Assembly (NCBI RefSeq): GCF_001625215.2
Contig: NC_030385.2
Coordinates: 31,831,598-31,895,597, forward strand
Direction of reading: 5' to 3'
Length of the DNA stretch: 64,000 nt
DNA from: Daucus carota subsp. sativus
Lineage: Eukaryota; Streptophyta; Magnoliopsida; Apiales; Apiaceae
Shown: one piece after another, positions 1 to 9,231 of the stretch
How positions within the stretch are numbered: the first letter of the stretch is position 1
Layout of the letters: the number at the start of each line of letters is the position of its first letter
Translations under genes and position numbers: made by a program
Notes under the pieces: generated by a model
Seen by the model: only the letters and a program-made list of their open reading frames with translations
Told to the model about the DNA's origin: nothing
Databases searched by the model: none

Positions 1-185
1 TCGGTTACAGGATGTTCGATATTGCTTCTTTACCAAACAGAGGAGGCTCTTGGTGAAGCCATATTGCAAGCTCTTAGTCTAGGTCTGATCAAGTCTCGTG
101 ATGATGTCTTCGTCACTTATAAGATCTGGTGTTGTGATAATCATGGCGATCATGTCCTCCCTGCCCTACCAATGACTCTGCAGTA
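1..185 (+). pseudogene. Aldo-keto reductase exon fragment
   Basis: Frame 1 reads [20 protein letters not shown], then [20 protein letters not shown], and ends at a TAG at 184-186. This matches the N-terminal strand/helix region of plant NADPH-dependent aldo-keto reductases (chalcone-reductase/codeinone-reductase-like). In those the usual wording is a [31 protein letters not shown] stretch. A few upstream residues ([10 protein letters not shown]) lie in another frame, so the piece is frameshifted as well as truncated. Only about 60 of about 320 residues are present. It is a captured or broken fragment with no catalytic function. Confidence 0.7.
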
Positions 186-188
186 GTA

Positions 189-348
189 TATCGGGTTAGA
201 CTTTATAGTTTTGCTGATGAATATGGTGGAATGCATTATGTTCAGGAAAATGAAGATGGAGTATCTTCATTAATATCTCATTATATTCCAGCGAGCCTAA
301 AGCCTGGAGCAACTATTGGCGGAAAATTATTAGCAAACCCTCCAAAGT
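189..348 (+). pseudogene. Exon-like fragment, unrecognised protein
   Basis: The frame beginning RVRLYSFADEYGGMHYVQEN and ending near GGKLLANPPK is open, of clear coding quality, and followed by a GTAAGC donor-like site. It may be an exon of the same source gene as the pieces at 1920-2425. I do not recognise the family. It sits directly after the aldo-keto reductase piece inside the Helitron and is not a complete gene. Confidence 0.4.
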
Positions 349-1164
349 AAGCCAGCCCTCTTTCCCTGTGTTATGCAGTTATCTATTTTCTGCTGACTTT
401 GGAAATTGAATGAAGAATTAAGCTGAGATTTATATAGAAACATCACTTAGATCAGTCTTGATTTGTTTATTTTATGCACTGATCAACTCATGCACTATTA
501 CTTCATTTTTGGAGAACTACTCCCAACTACTGGTATATCTGTTAGAGCTTAAATTCTAATAAATCTTATTTTAGTATAATGTCCCTATCTGTTGGAAATA
601 ATTATATTCTTGGGTTATTTATATAATCATAATTTTCGGGCTATTTATTAACCAATTTTAGAAGAATTTTTTTTTAAAAATTAGTTGAAACTGAATATTC
701 CCATAAATCATGGAAATTCATGGTAAGTATAAGCTTTCTTTTCGAGGTGGAATCATTCAAAAACATTGAATGATTCTAGCAGGACCATAATACACATACA
801 ATCTTTCTTTCTTCAATCCAGGATTCTTAACTTGCACGTTCCCGGACCACCTGTTAAATTCTTTAGTATTATCAATACTCTCCTTATTAAGTTGAATATG
901 TCAAAAATTTTGCGCTTGGAAAAGCAGAACTGTTTTTATTATTAGATTCTCAAGAAATGCGGTTCAATATTTTTTGTTGGCAAAATGTGAATTTGTAAAT
1001 ATGTTGTATTTGGTGCCAACTAAATTTATTGTACTAAGTTAATCTCCGTGGACCATGGCAGTGCAGGAAAAAGCATTTGTGAGAAACATCTGAGCATAGA
1101 GGATTCCTGGTTCTGCAATTGATGGCATATAAGGAAATTGTTTAGGTGGGATTAAAAGAGATAA
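349..1164. other. Helitron filler, no gene seen
   Basis: AT-rich non-coding sequence between captured pieces, probably intron and intergenic DNA of the donor genes. No splice-bounded coding segment or repeat was recognised. Confidence 0.4.
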
Positions 1165-1326
1165 ATGATAGGAATTCTGAATCTATTTCTTGCTGCTTCA
1201 ATGCCGGTGCTGAAGGTGCTTTTGATAACTGCTGTTGGTTCATTCCTTGCACTAGACCGGATCAAAATATTGACAGAGGATGCACTGAAGCATTTAAACA
1301 CTGTAAGAAACAATTTAAGTCCTTGA
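1165..1326 (+). pseudogene. PIN-LIKES (PILS) auxin carrier first-exon fragment
   Basis: ATG at 1165 opens MIGILNLFLAASMPVLKVLL, then ITAVGSFLALDRIKILTEDA and LKHLNT. This is the typical N-terminus of PIN-LIKES (PILS) auxin efflux carrier-like proteins, covering the first membrane helix. At 1302/1303 comes a good donor (ACT|GTAAGAAA) at the usual exon-1 end. Read through, the frame stops at 1324-1326. The remaining membrane helices are not found downstream, so only exon 1 is present. It is preserved with almost no damage, consistent with recent capture by the Helitron. Confidence 0.65.
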
Positions 1327-1919
1327 TGCTCTGTATCCTGATCTGTAATAGCTGCATGATATCCGGAACGCTTAACTTGCTAGCTACAATGCACATACAA
1401 AGCTGAATGACTGGTCTCTGGTATTGCTAAATGAATCATGATGCACCGGCGTTAAGTTTGCCACATACATATTAAAATGATGTTGCCATTCTGTTTTAAT
1501 CACGGTTGCTATATTGTTCATGGCTATGCATATTCCAAGTTTAAAGTAGAATTTTTGAGAGTGATTGAAAGTAATTAATCAATCAGATCTAAAAAAATAT
1601 TGAAAGGAATTGAAAGTGGGGTAATATTAGAGAGTAGTGGGGTTGTGGAAAATTTAGAAATTTAATCATGCCCTTCGCCAACATATTCTGAGTCATAATA
1701 TGAGTATAATTTATGGACTTTTTGTTCAATATTTTAACTGTTTATTTATGGTATATGTTAAGCATATCAAAATGTCCACTTAAGGTGTAGTTTTGGTTAT
1801 TCCTGAAGCTTATGATTGCATGCTGGAACCAGCCTCTTTTTATTTATTAGCTACACATGTTATTTTATGCAGTCATAATATATACCTTCCCCTCACCTTT
1901 TCTTTCATTTTTGCTGCAG

Positions 1920-2425
1920 GTGTTATTTTCAAAAGCTGGTGTAATTGGTCTTGGTCCTAAATTCATGTCAATCTACATTCAGAAGCTAGCTGTATGTGCC
2001 TCTCCCACTCATGTTACAAGTTTAAAATTTACCCACTTTTTCCTCTTCAAAAAGATAAATATTGAATTCTATAAATTTGGTTAGCAGACAATATTTCTAA
2101 CTTCCCTACTATGCTTTGTGTCATCTATGTGCACCCAGATTGAGCGGCATATATATTATGATGAAGTTGAAGGATTGACCGCAGAATGGCTTGATGCTAC
2201 ATGTACATTGGTACTTAATTTGAGCACAAGTAAACGTTTGAATAAGAAGGGGAAGTCCAGCCTATTGCAGGCCACTTGAGGAGGTTGTGTTAATCATTAG
2301 TCCACATAAGCTTATGCCAGCAGTGGATTCCTCTGGTGAGAACTTCATTACAGTTCTCATGACAGAGGATGACGGTCCTCCTGACGTAGGAGCAAGGTTG
2401 TATGTCAGTACCTATTGTGGATAAA
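1920..2425 (+). pseudogene. Exon fragments of an unrecognised plant protein
   Basis: After a CTGCAG acceptor at 1919 the frame reads VLFSKAGVIGLGPKFMSIYI and QKLA, with a GTATGT donor at about 1992. A CACCCAG acceptor near 2140 opens IERHIYYDEVEGLTAEWLDA and on to KRLNKKGKSSLL. After a one-base shift the text continues as RPLEEVVLIISPHKLMPAVD and then ENFITVLMTEDDGPPDVGAR. Two exons with intact splice signals are clear, and the wording is that of a conserved protein, but I cannot name it. The shift near 2270 suggests a broken copy or a missed splice. It lies inside the Helitron. Confidence 0.45.
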
Positions 2426-2507
2426 GATCTTTCTGGTCTAATACTTGGTAGAGCAAGTGGTTACTGAAGATGACATGATTCCCAGTAAATATTTCGTCGG
2501 AGATTGA

Positions 2508-2769
2508 ATCTATTAAAAAGTGGAGGAAGCAGAGGCAACAGAGTGGGTTCCCTGGGGATGGAAAAGATTTTGACATCAACTTATCATTTGAGGATGAAAA
2601 TTTATTGGAAAGCTTAAATAAAAAGAGACCTGGGGTGCTGGAGGCAAGGCACAACAAGGTACTGGCAAGGGTAAACCAGGAGCCAAACACTGCTGAGACA
2701 ACTAATGATATGCGGTGCTATAGTAAAAGGTTTCTCCCAGAACAAGAAAAAGAAGACTTGAACGGATAG
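2508..2769 (+). pseudogene. Last-exon-like fragment, unrecognised
   Basis: The frame reads IKKWRKQRQQSGFPGDGKDF, then FEDENLLESLNKKRPG, and closes with a basic tail (KRFLPEQEKEDLNG) and TAG at 2767-2769. The charged composition and natural-looking stop suggest the C-terminus of a nuclear protein, possibly the same donor gene as the fragments upstream. No known family is recognised. It lies inside the Helitron. Confidence 0.35.
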
Positions 2770-3007
2770 GTTCCTGGGTATTGTATTAAGTTAGATTTAT
2801 TGTAGCTTGATTGTACTTTTATAATCTAAAACAAATGATTTTCATTATAAAAATTCCGAAAAATTAAAATTTTATTATTGACCAACTTTTATTGTTATTT
2901 AATAATACATACTTGATATAAATCTAATTAATTATACTCAACTCAAAATTATATAATTAGATTTTTTATTATTATAATAATTTATATGTTAAAGACAACG
3001 ATTAATA

Positions 3008-3298
3008 ATCCCCCGGTCCCAAAATAGTTGTCACATATCTATTTTTTTGTCACAGTTGTCACAATTCTATTTTTGTTGGTCAAATTGACTAAATTTTGAC
3101 CCAAGATTATAAGTCAATCACTCATTATTTTTAAAAACTGAAAATCACATCTTAACGTAGATTAAAAGTTATTTCCGGTGATATTTTTTTTTATTCTGTC
3201 AATTGATAAATATTAATAAATTTCAGTCAAACTTTAGTCAATTTGATCGGCACAAAACCAAATGTGACAACTATTTTGGGACGGAGGAAATATTATGT
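3008..3298. mobile_element. Stowaway-like MITE
   Basis: The ends are inverted copies of TCCCAAAATAGTTGTCACA (left near 3017, right near 3271-3291), with a CTCCGTCCC-like outer part and AT-rich TA-containing flanks. This matches plant Stowaway (Tc1/mariner-type) MITEs. It has no coding capacity. It sits inside the Helitron, so it either entered the Helitron or was carried along by it. Confidence 0.7.
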
Positions 3299-3453
3299 TA
3301 TGGGTCAGAGAATAATTACTATAATTCGTAACGTTATGGGAACCTATTGTATTTTTATTAGTCAATATTATAATTAAAAATACATTACAATTAATTATTT
3401 AAGATTAAAAATTCAAGCGTTACCCGTGTGCGAAGCACGGGCCAAATTGCTAG

Positions 3454-3990
3454 TTCCAATAAAAGAAATAAGTCGTTAAAAGAAGTTAGTATTCTCAACT
3501 TCTATAAATCAGAAGTCGTCAAAGAAGCTTTAGCCAAACAGATAACAGATGGAACAAAAATTCTAATTCCAGCCTGAGAAGATGATGGCTGGTTCAAATG
3601 TCAGTGACCACGGACCAAGACCCTTTTTTCTATTTGTATATGTATGTATCCAAACTGTTTTATGGTTTTCCTAATATTTTTTCTGCCCAGTTTCTTTTTA
3701 TGTACTGCTTGTTTCCAAAATGATGGTTGCCAAGTTTGTGCAGAAAGTAGTTTTGTACAGAACTGCATCGAGTTACAAATTATCACCCAATTTTTTCTTA
3801 TTAAACTTGTCTGTTTGTGATGTTCATTAATTTATTGGCCGCTTAAAATTTAATAATTATAGGCTGCTGATCAAATGTCAACCGGCTTAAAATATATGAT
3901 CACACTAATGGAGGTAAAGTTTGTTCAGGAATTTTCGCAATCCAGGGACTGGTGACTTATTACTTATTAGCAACAAGTAATCAGGTGTAC
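3454..3990. other. Intergenic, right flank of Helitron
   Basis: AT-rich host DNA between the Helitron end and the promoter of the first F-box gene. The short open frames here show no family resemblance. Confidence 0.4.
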
Positions 3991-4094
3991 CCTGCAAGCT
4001 TTGCCGGCCGAGAAAGAGAGCCAGTGTCTATAAATAAATGAAACAATTCTCAGTATTTCACACATCAGTCTAGCACATAATCCTTAAACTAAAT
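3915..4094 (+). promoter_or_regulatory. Promoter of F-box gene 1, shared block with TATA box
   Basis: The TATA box is TATAAATA at 4029-4036, 59 bases before the ATG. Upstream are AAGTTTGTTCAGGAATTTTC and TGCAAGCTTTGCCGGCC. The same order of words precedes every other F-box copy in the cluster: TATA at 6504, 9173, 11052 and 13296. The block is therefore part of the duplicated unit and probably gives shared expression. Confidence 0.6.
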
Positions 4095-5459
4095 ATGATT
4101 AAGATGGGAGCTAAGAGGGGTCGAACATCTAATCAGCTTTCTCTCGTTTCCTGTAAAGAATCTTCTATGATGGCATCTGCTGTCAATGTTGCTTCTAATG
4201 AAGACCTTCTGATTCAGATTTTGTTGCATGTCCCTATAAAGACTCTCATGGCCTTCAAATCTGTATCCAAACACTGGTTGTCTCTTATTACTAGTCCAGG
4301 CTTTGTTCATCTTCGTAATCCTCTTCCCTCTGCTGCCTCCCTCTTCTTTGCTACTTCCTTCTGCAGAAACAATCCCAGCTATCAGTTCATTCCTCTTGGC
4401 GCCACTGATGGATGCCCGGCCCCCTTCAAGACCCTTGATTTTGTTCATGACCCTTTAGGTTCAGGCATTTCTGTTCTTCAGTCCTGCAATGGCCTGTTGT
4501 TATGTGCCAGCTATCGAGCACGTGAACTCAAGCGTAGATACTATGTGTACAACCCTACCACTAAGCAGTCTGCAACTCTTCCTCAAATTAGACGTGAATA
4601 TGCAAAAAAAGTTTGTGGTATGAATTTAGCCTTTGATCCGGTGAAATCACCTCACTACAAAGTTGTTTGTGTTAGGCGATCTGAAACTAATCGTCAACTA
4701 TTTCAGATTGAGATTTATTCGTCTGAAACCCTGTCGTGGAGAGTCTCTGGTCAGCCATTTGCTGCACCTATGTATACCTCATTCCAAAATTGTACATACT
4801 GGAATGGTTCTGTTCACTGGTGGAGGGGTCGTGTTGACCCGTGGCATCGTTTCATCCATACAGGTGTTCGCATTGATGGACCGTATACTTTGTACCTCAA
4901 AGTGGACGAAGAGAGAGTAGAACAATTACCACTGCCTATGAGGAATATTGCCACTGTTAACTTGAATGAGCAGGATGAGGTGAAAACTTATTTTACCGCG
5001 TCATATATTGGAGAGTCCGAGGGCCATTGGCATATTATAGAAGAAGTGCCAAGGCATATTCTAGGAGAAGTGCCAAGGCATAGAAATAATCCTAATTTAA
5101 GTTTGTGCAATGTGTATGAGGTGGCAAGAGATTACTCAGGGTGGTTTGTGAAGTATCAAGTTGATCTATCTGCGATTTCTAATGTATTTCCAGAGATAAT
5201 CAAGTACCGTTACAACCGTTGTAGTGGTTACATACTTAACATACTTTCAGTTGTGAGGAGGGGAAGAGAAGAAGAAGATGCTTCCTTTTTAGTCGCGGAG
5301 ATACCTGGTGGTAAGGTCATCCGTTACAACCTTGTGGACAAAAGCATGACAAAACTGTGGGAATTGACTCCAATTGGTTACAAGTTTTATAATGATGATG
5401 GTTTGAGGCGTGATTGTGTCAGTGCATTCTCATACATTGAGTCTCTTGCTTGTGTGTGA
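4095..5459 (+). CDS. F-box protein 1 (At5g07610-like), intact
   Basis: Single-exon gene, 454 aa. An F-box lies at about residues 33-72 (SNEDLLIQILLHVPIKTLMA followed by FKSVSKHWLSLI). It would bind SKP1 as the substrate receptor of an SCF ubiquitin ligase. The rest is an F-box-associated beta-rich domain with family marks SCNGLLLC, YYVYNPTTKQ, LAFDPVKSP, YKVVCV, IEIYSSET, YWNGSVHWW and FVKYQVDLS. The start is chosen because MIKMGAKRGR matches the start of its paralogues and a TATA box lies 59 bases upstream. It carries a private in-frame duplication, EVPRH...EVPRH, from a 15-base direct repeat at about 5045 and 5069. The substrate is unknown. No break is seen. Confidence 0.88.
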   Translation: MIKMGAKRGRTSNQLSLVSCKESSMMASAVNVASNEDLLIQILLHVPIKTLMAFKSVSKHWLSLITSPGFVHLRNPLPSAASLFFATSFCRNNPSYQFIPLGATDGCPAPFKTLDFVHDPLGSGISVLQSCNGLLLCASYRARELKRRYYVYNPTTKQSATLPQIRREYAKKVCGMNLAFDPVKSPHYKVVCVRRSETNRQLFQIEIYSSETLSWRVSGQPFAAPMYTSFQNCTYWNGSVHWWRGRVDPWHRFIHTGVRIDGPYTLYLKVDEERVEQLPLPMRNIATVNLNEQDEVKTYFTASYIGESEGHWHIIEEVPRHILGEVPRHRNNPNLSLCNVYEVARDYSGWFVKYQVDLSAISNVFPEIIKYRYNRCSGYILNILSVVRRGREEEDASFLVAEIPGGKVIRYNLVDKSMTKLWELTPIGYKFYNDDGLRRDCVSAFSYIESLACV

Positions 5460-6400
5460 TTATTGATGTATAGATCAAATTTTATGCAGTATTTTAAGTA
5501 CAACTGTATTCATAGTTTGAAGAGTGATGTTTGTGTTTTCATAGATTCGTGATTTTTCTGCTATACTTTGTTTCTACTTTTGTTCCTTTGTGGATAATAG
5601 CTTTTCCCTCCACAGCTGATAACATTTGAAATCTCTGTGTTCTCTACATAAATTAATCAATTAATTCATTCAAAAATCGTATAAGGATGCTTAGTGTATG
5701 CAGTTCATGTATATATAGTCCCATAACTATTTTGCCTTCTCCAAGTATACCTAGACAGTGCTCCAGAGATTTTAGTTAAAGAATGGAAGATAAGAGTGTT
5801 TGTAGAAAATGAGAGAAAAATATTGAAAATGATGCATTGAAGGGAATTTTTTAAAAATATTGTGATTCTTATTTGGGAAGAAGTTCGCTGGGAGAAATTT
5901 TTGAAATTTTCTTTCCAAATCTTTCTTCTTCTCTCCTAGAAAAGGTTGGGAGCACAGCTCGGAAAATTTTCTCTCTCTCTCTCTAAAAATCCAAGAGCAC
6001 AGAGATAATGTCCGGACATTGAAACATGAGACAAGAACATCTCGAAGGAAAGAAAGACAAGGTCAAGTAGATAATGAGCTATCTTGGTTGAAGGCCATTC
6101 TCAGGCCAGTTTGTGTTTCACAGGCTTTGTAAACATTGACTTGCAGTTGTGTCTCTGTTAACACTCAAAAAGCTTAGATGTATTTGATTTGAATTATTAG
6201 CAAACAAGTGTATCGGAATAAAGAAATGCTAGTGGTTTGCTCTTGATTATAATTTTTCAACTGTATGTAAAATCATTCATACAATGTGGATCATGGGAAT
6301 CACCATAATAAAATTACTCCTATATAAATAAGAAAAACTAAATCAACTTCTTATATGGTTTTTTTAATGTCAACGCTTCATTAGTTAGGGAAAAGTTTGT
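5460..6400. other. Intergenic between F-box 1 and 2
   Basis: AT-rich. It includes the 3' end region of F-box 1 and a short CT-rich tract near 5970-5985. No gene or transposon was recognised. Confidence 0.4.
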
Positions 6401-6546
6401 TGAGGTCTTGAGGATTGCTGACATGTTAGGTGCCTCCTGATTTACTAGCAAAATATAACGAGCAGTACACGATACGCTTTGCCAGCAAGAGAAATGGATC
6501 ATGTATATATAATGAAGCAAGTTTCCCCATAACAAATCAGCTAATT

Positions 6547-7869
6547 ATGATTCAGATAAGAGCCAAGAAGGGGCGACCTTCTAAACAGCTTCCTCCTCTT
6601 TCATGTAATCCTGGCCCGAAATCATCCTCCCTCATCATACCATCTGCTGCCAATGTTGCTTCAAGCGAAGACCTTCTATTTCAAATCCTCTTGCATGTCC
6701 CCTTAAAGCCACTTACTAGCTTCAAATCAGTTTCCAAACACTGGTTATCTCTCATTACTAGTCCACATTTTGTCCGTCTTCGTGGCACTTTCTATCCCTC
6801 CCCCTCTTCCCTCTTCTTCCGCGTCCCCTGCCCATGGAGAAGCAGAACTACCCCAGAGTACCGGTTCATTTCTCTTGACGTTGCTGGTGAATGCCTGATC
6901 CCCTTCAAGACTCTTGATTTTATTCCTGAGTATTGTTCAGCTAGAGAAATATATGTATACGAGTCGTGCAATGGCCTGCTGCTATGTTCTCTTCAAGCAC
7001 CTCAAAAAGAAAAAGTCTTTTGTGTGTACAATCCCACCACCAATGAATTGGCTACCCTTCCTCCAATTAGTCTTGAACATATTGTACACGCTTCTCGTAT
7101 GAGTTTAGCATTTGATCCTGCAAAGTCACCTTACTACAAAGTTGTGTGTCTTGGACGTCGTCCAATTTTTCCTGAAACTTTTCAGATTATGATTTATTCC
7201 TCCGAGACTAGGTTGTGGAAAATGTCTGGTCAACCTTTTATGCCACCAGAGTTCTCTAATTTCTCTGAATGTGTATATTGGAACGGTTCTCTTCACTGGT
7301 GGGATAGTTACTATAACCAGAGTCTTTGGGAACACGAACCATATGCTTTGTACTTTAAGGTTGAAGAAGAAAAACTAGAAGAGCTGCCAATGCCTAAGAA
7401 TCATACTGAAATGGGGTACTGGCAAGATCAGCAATGCCAATACCCTTGCTTTTGTGCCGGTTGTGCTGATTATTCTTATTTTGGAGAGTCTGCAGACAGT
7501 TTGTACTTCATTTCAGTCAATCCTGATTACGTGTTAATTGTGTATGAGCTGGAAAGAGATTACTTGGGGTGGTTTGTGAAGTATCAAGTTGATCTATCTG
7601 CCATTCCTAGAAAATTTCCCGAGATAAATCAGTACAACAAATACTGTGCTCATGCCTTTGCTATACTTTCACTTGTGTGGAGAGGAAAAGAAGAGAAAGC
7701 TGGATCATTCGTGATTTTGCAGATACGTTATAAGATTATCCGTTACAACCTCGTGGATCAAAGTATGGAGATGCTGTATGAATTGTCTCCAACTGGCTAC
7801 TTAAATGACGAATATGATTTGAATTCTGTACTTCTTCTACCGTACATTAAGTCTCTTGCTTCCGTTTGA
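6547..7869 (+). CDS. F-box protein 2 (At5g07610-like), intact
   Basis: Single-exon gene, 440 aa from the ATG at 6547. The frame is open upstream to 6430, but that part spans the TATA box (TATATATAAT at 6504-6513) and is not conserved. MIQIRAKKGRPSKQL aligns with the starts of the paralogues, so 6547 is preferred. The F-box is at about residues 38-76 (SSEDLLFQILLHVPLKPLTS). The associated domain is complete, with SCNGLLLC, VYNPTTNELATLPP, LAFDPAKSPYYKVVC, YWNGSLHWW and KYQVDLSAIP. A Cys-rich insert (CQYPCFCAGCADYSYFGES) is shared with copy 3 only, so 2 and 3 are a subgroup. It is a likely SCF substrate receptor; the target is unknown. Confidence 0.87.
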   Translation: MIQIRAKKGRPSKQLPPLSCNPGPKSSSLIIPSAANVASSEDLLFQILLHVPLKPLTSFKSVSKHWLSLITSPHFVRLRGTFYPSPSSLFFRVPCPWRSRTTPEYRFISLDVAGECLIPFKTLDFIPEYCSAREIYVYESCNGLLLCSLQAPQKEKVFCVYNPTTNELATLPPISLEHIVHASRMSLAFDPAKSPYYKVVCLGRRPIFPETFQIMIYSSETRLWKMSGQPFMPPEFSNFSECVYWNGSLHWWDSYYNQSLWEHEPYALYFKVEEEKLEELPMPKNHTEMGYWQDQQCQYPCFCAGCADYSYFGESADSLYFISVNPDYVLIVYELERDYLGWFVKYQVDLSAIPRKFPEINQYNKYCAHAFAILSLVWRGKEEKAGSFVILQIRYKIIRYNLVDQSMEMLYELSPTGYLNDEYDLNSVLLLPYIKSLASV

Positions 7870-8184
7870 TTACTGGTGTTTAATCAAGATTGATTAAAAC
7901 TATTAGTAGATTGTAATGTTTGATTCGATTATTGTCATGCACTGTCTCAAGTTCAACAGTATTCAAAGTCTCACGAGACAGGAAAATTCCTGGTTCCAAG
8001 TTTACTGTATGGATATAAGAAAATGTAATATATAAAACTTCGTGAATTTTCATTTTTTGGCAGTTATCTTTGTGAATTTTTTGTACTTTCTAAGATGTTA
8101 CAAGCATATGCCTATCCCGAAAATCTTAGTTTTAATCTACTTTTAAATGCAAAGTAGAGCATGTACAACAAGCAGCCCACAACA

Positions 8185-8575
8185 GCTGATTAGTAGTCAA
8201 CCAGCTTAGGAGACAAAGTGTGTTCAAGAATTCTCAGAATGTTCTCTATCAGTTAACAAACAAGAGTAAGCTGCAAGCTTTGCGGAGATAGGGACACTGT
8301 GTAATAAATATGGAGCACGTTTATTCTTGTGTCGAATTCCAGTGAAGCTTTGCTAAGGTTGAAAAGACATTCCAACTGAAGTTAATATGACGCTAAAACT
8401 TTGGCAAAAATACATAGAAGTGATCTTACCACCGTTTGTTACAAATGATTCAAGACATGTGTAAATGTGCTGCTGAACATGAAAGTTTGTGCTTCTGTGG
8501 TATGAATTTAACCTTTGATCCGTGTAAACCCTGCTACAAAGATGTCTGTTTTAGACGATCTGAAACAAAACTTCT
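8185..8575 (+). pseudogene. F-box gene relic A
   Basis: The shared promoter words return at 8218-8320 (AAGTGTGTTCAAGAATTCTC, CTGCAAGCTTTGC, TAATAAATATGGAGCACGTT). A short piece of the associated domain follows at about 8497-8570, reading GMNLTFDPCKPCYKDVCFRR and SET. The F-box and the rest of the domain are deleted. Promoter plus a scrap of coding DNA shows that a former copy stood here. Confidence 0.65.
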
Positions 8576-8599
8576 AAAACTCAGAGTCTCAGTTTTTCT

Positions 8600-9100
8600 T
8601 TTTAACAAATTTTGATGCACTGTGTTTGTTTTCTTGATGAAGTAAATTCATCTTTATCTAGCATCATAACCTAACTGGATACCTTTATTCTCTCCAAATT
8701 TGAGTAACAAGAGGTTGACGGCCCGTGTTTGACAGTGAATATATCAGGCTGTCAGCGTTTCAAACTGGAATGATGATTCGTATAAAGTTAAAAAGGTTTC
8801 AGAACTAAGCATAGAACTTTGATGTCGTGGTATGTTGTATAACTTGACTCTGTCTGAGATTAATAACGAAAATCATCATGAATGTGGTTACAAAATTTAA
8901 TCTTGGGCTTATTTGTTTGGTTTTTAATTATACAAGTTTTAAGTAGGTGTGGCCATGTAGGATAAGAATTTTATCATCTTTCCCATCTTCTGATGTCAAC
9001 CATCTTAGGAATTATGCTCAGAATAGTTTAATAACTGAATGCCATTAGTTAGGAAACTCAAGGTGAAGTATTTTGAGGAGTGCTGACATAGTAGATGATT
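8600..9100. other. Intergenic between relic A and F-box 3
   Basis: AT-rich, no gene or repeat recognised. The last part leads into the promoter block of the next copy. Confidence 0.35.
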
Positions 9101-9231
9101 GGTGATTTATTAGCAAAATATTGTTAGAAGTGCGCTGTAAGCTTTGCCGGCCAGAAAACTTGAGCCAGAATGTATATAATGGAGAAAGTTTCTGCATAAC
9201 ACATCAGCTAATACATACTCAGTGAATAATT

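Larger units (their letters stand above)
1..3453 (+). mobile_element. Helitron (right part) carrying host gene fragments
   Basis: The right end has the plant Helitron 3' signature. A GC-rich hairpin has stem CCCGTG at 3423-3428 and CACGGG at 3436-3441. Eight bases of AT-rich spacer follow, then CTAG at 3450-3453, then T. There are no terminal inverted repeats. The left end (expected to start with TC after an A) is outside the window. Inside are exon-like pieces of several unrelated plant genes, all on the + strand, which is the usual outcome of Helitron gene capture. No Rep/helicase reading frame is seen in this part, so it is probably non-autonomous. Hairpin, CTAG and gene pieces are seen directly; that all of 1-3453 is one element is inference. 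Confidence 0.7.

Noticed and set aside
4089-4448. 119-codon open frame on the - strand under F-box 1
   Set aside because: Shadow frame of a strongly conserved + strand gene; no family resemblance.
6430-6546. 39-residue upstream extension of F-box 2
   Set aside because: Covers the TATA box and leader; not conserved in paralogues, which start at the equivalent of 6547.
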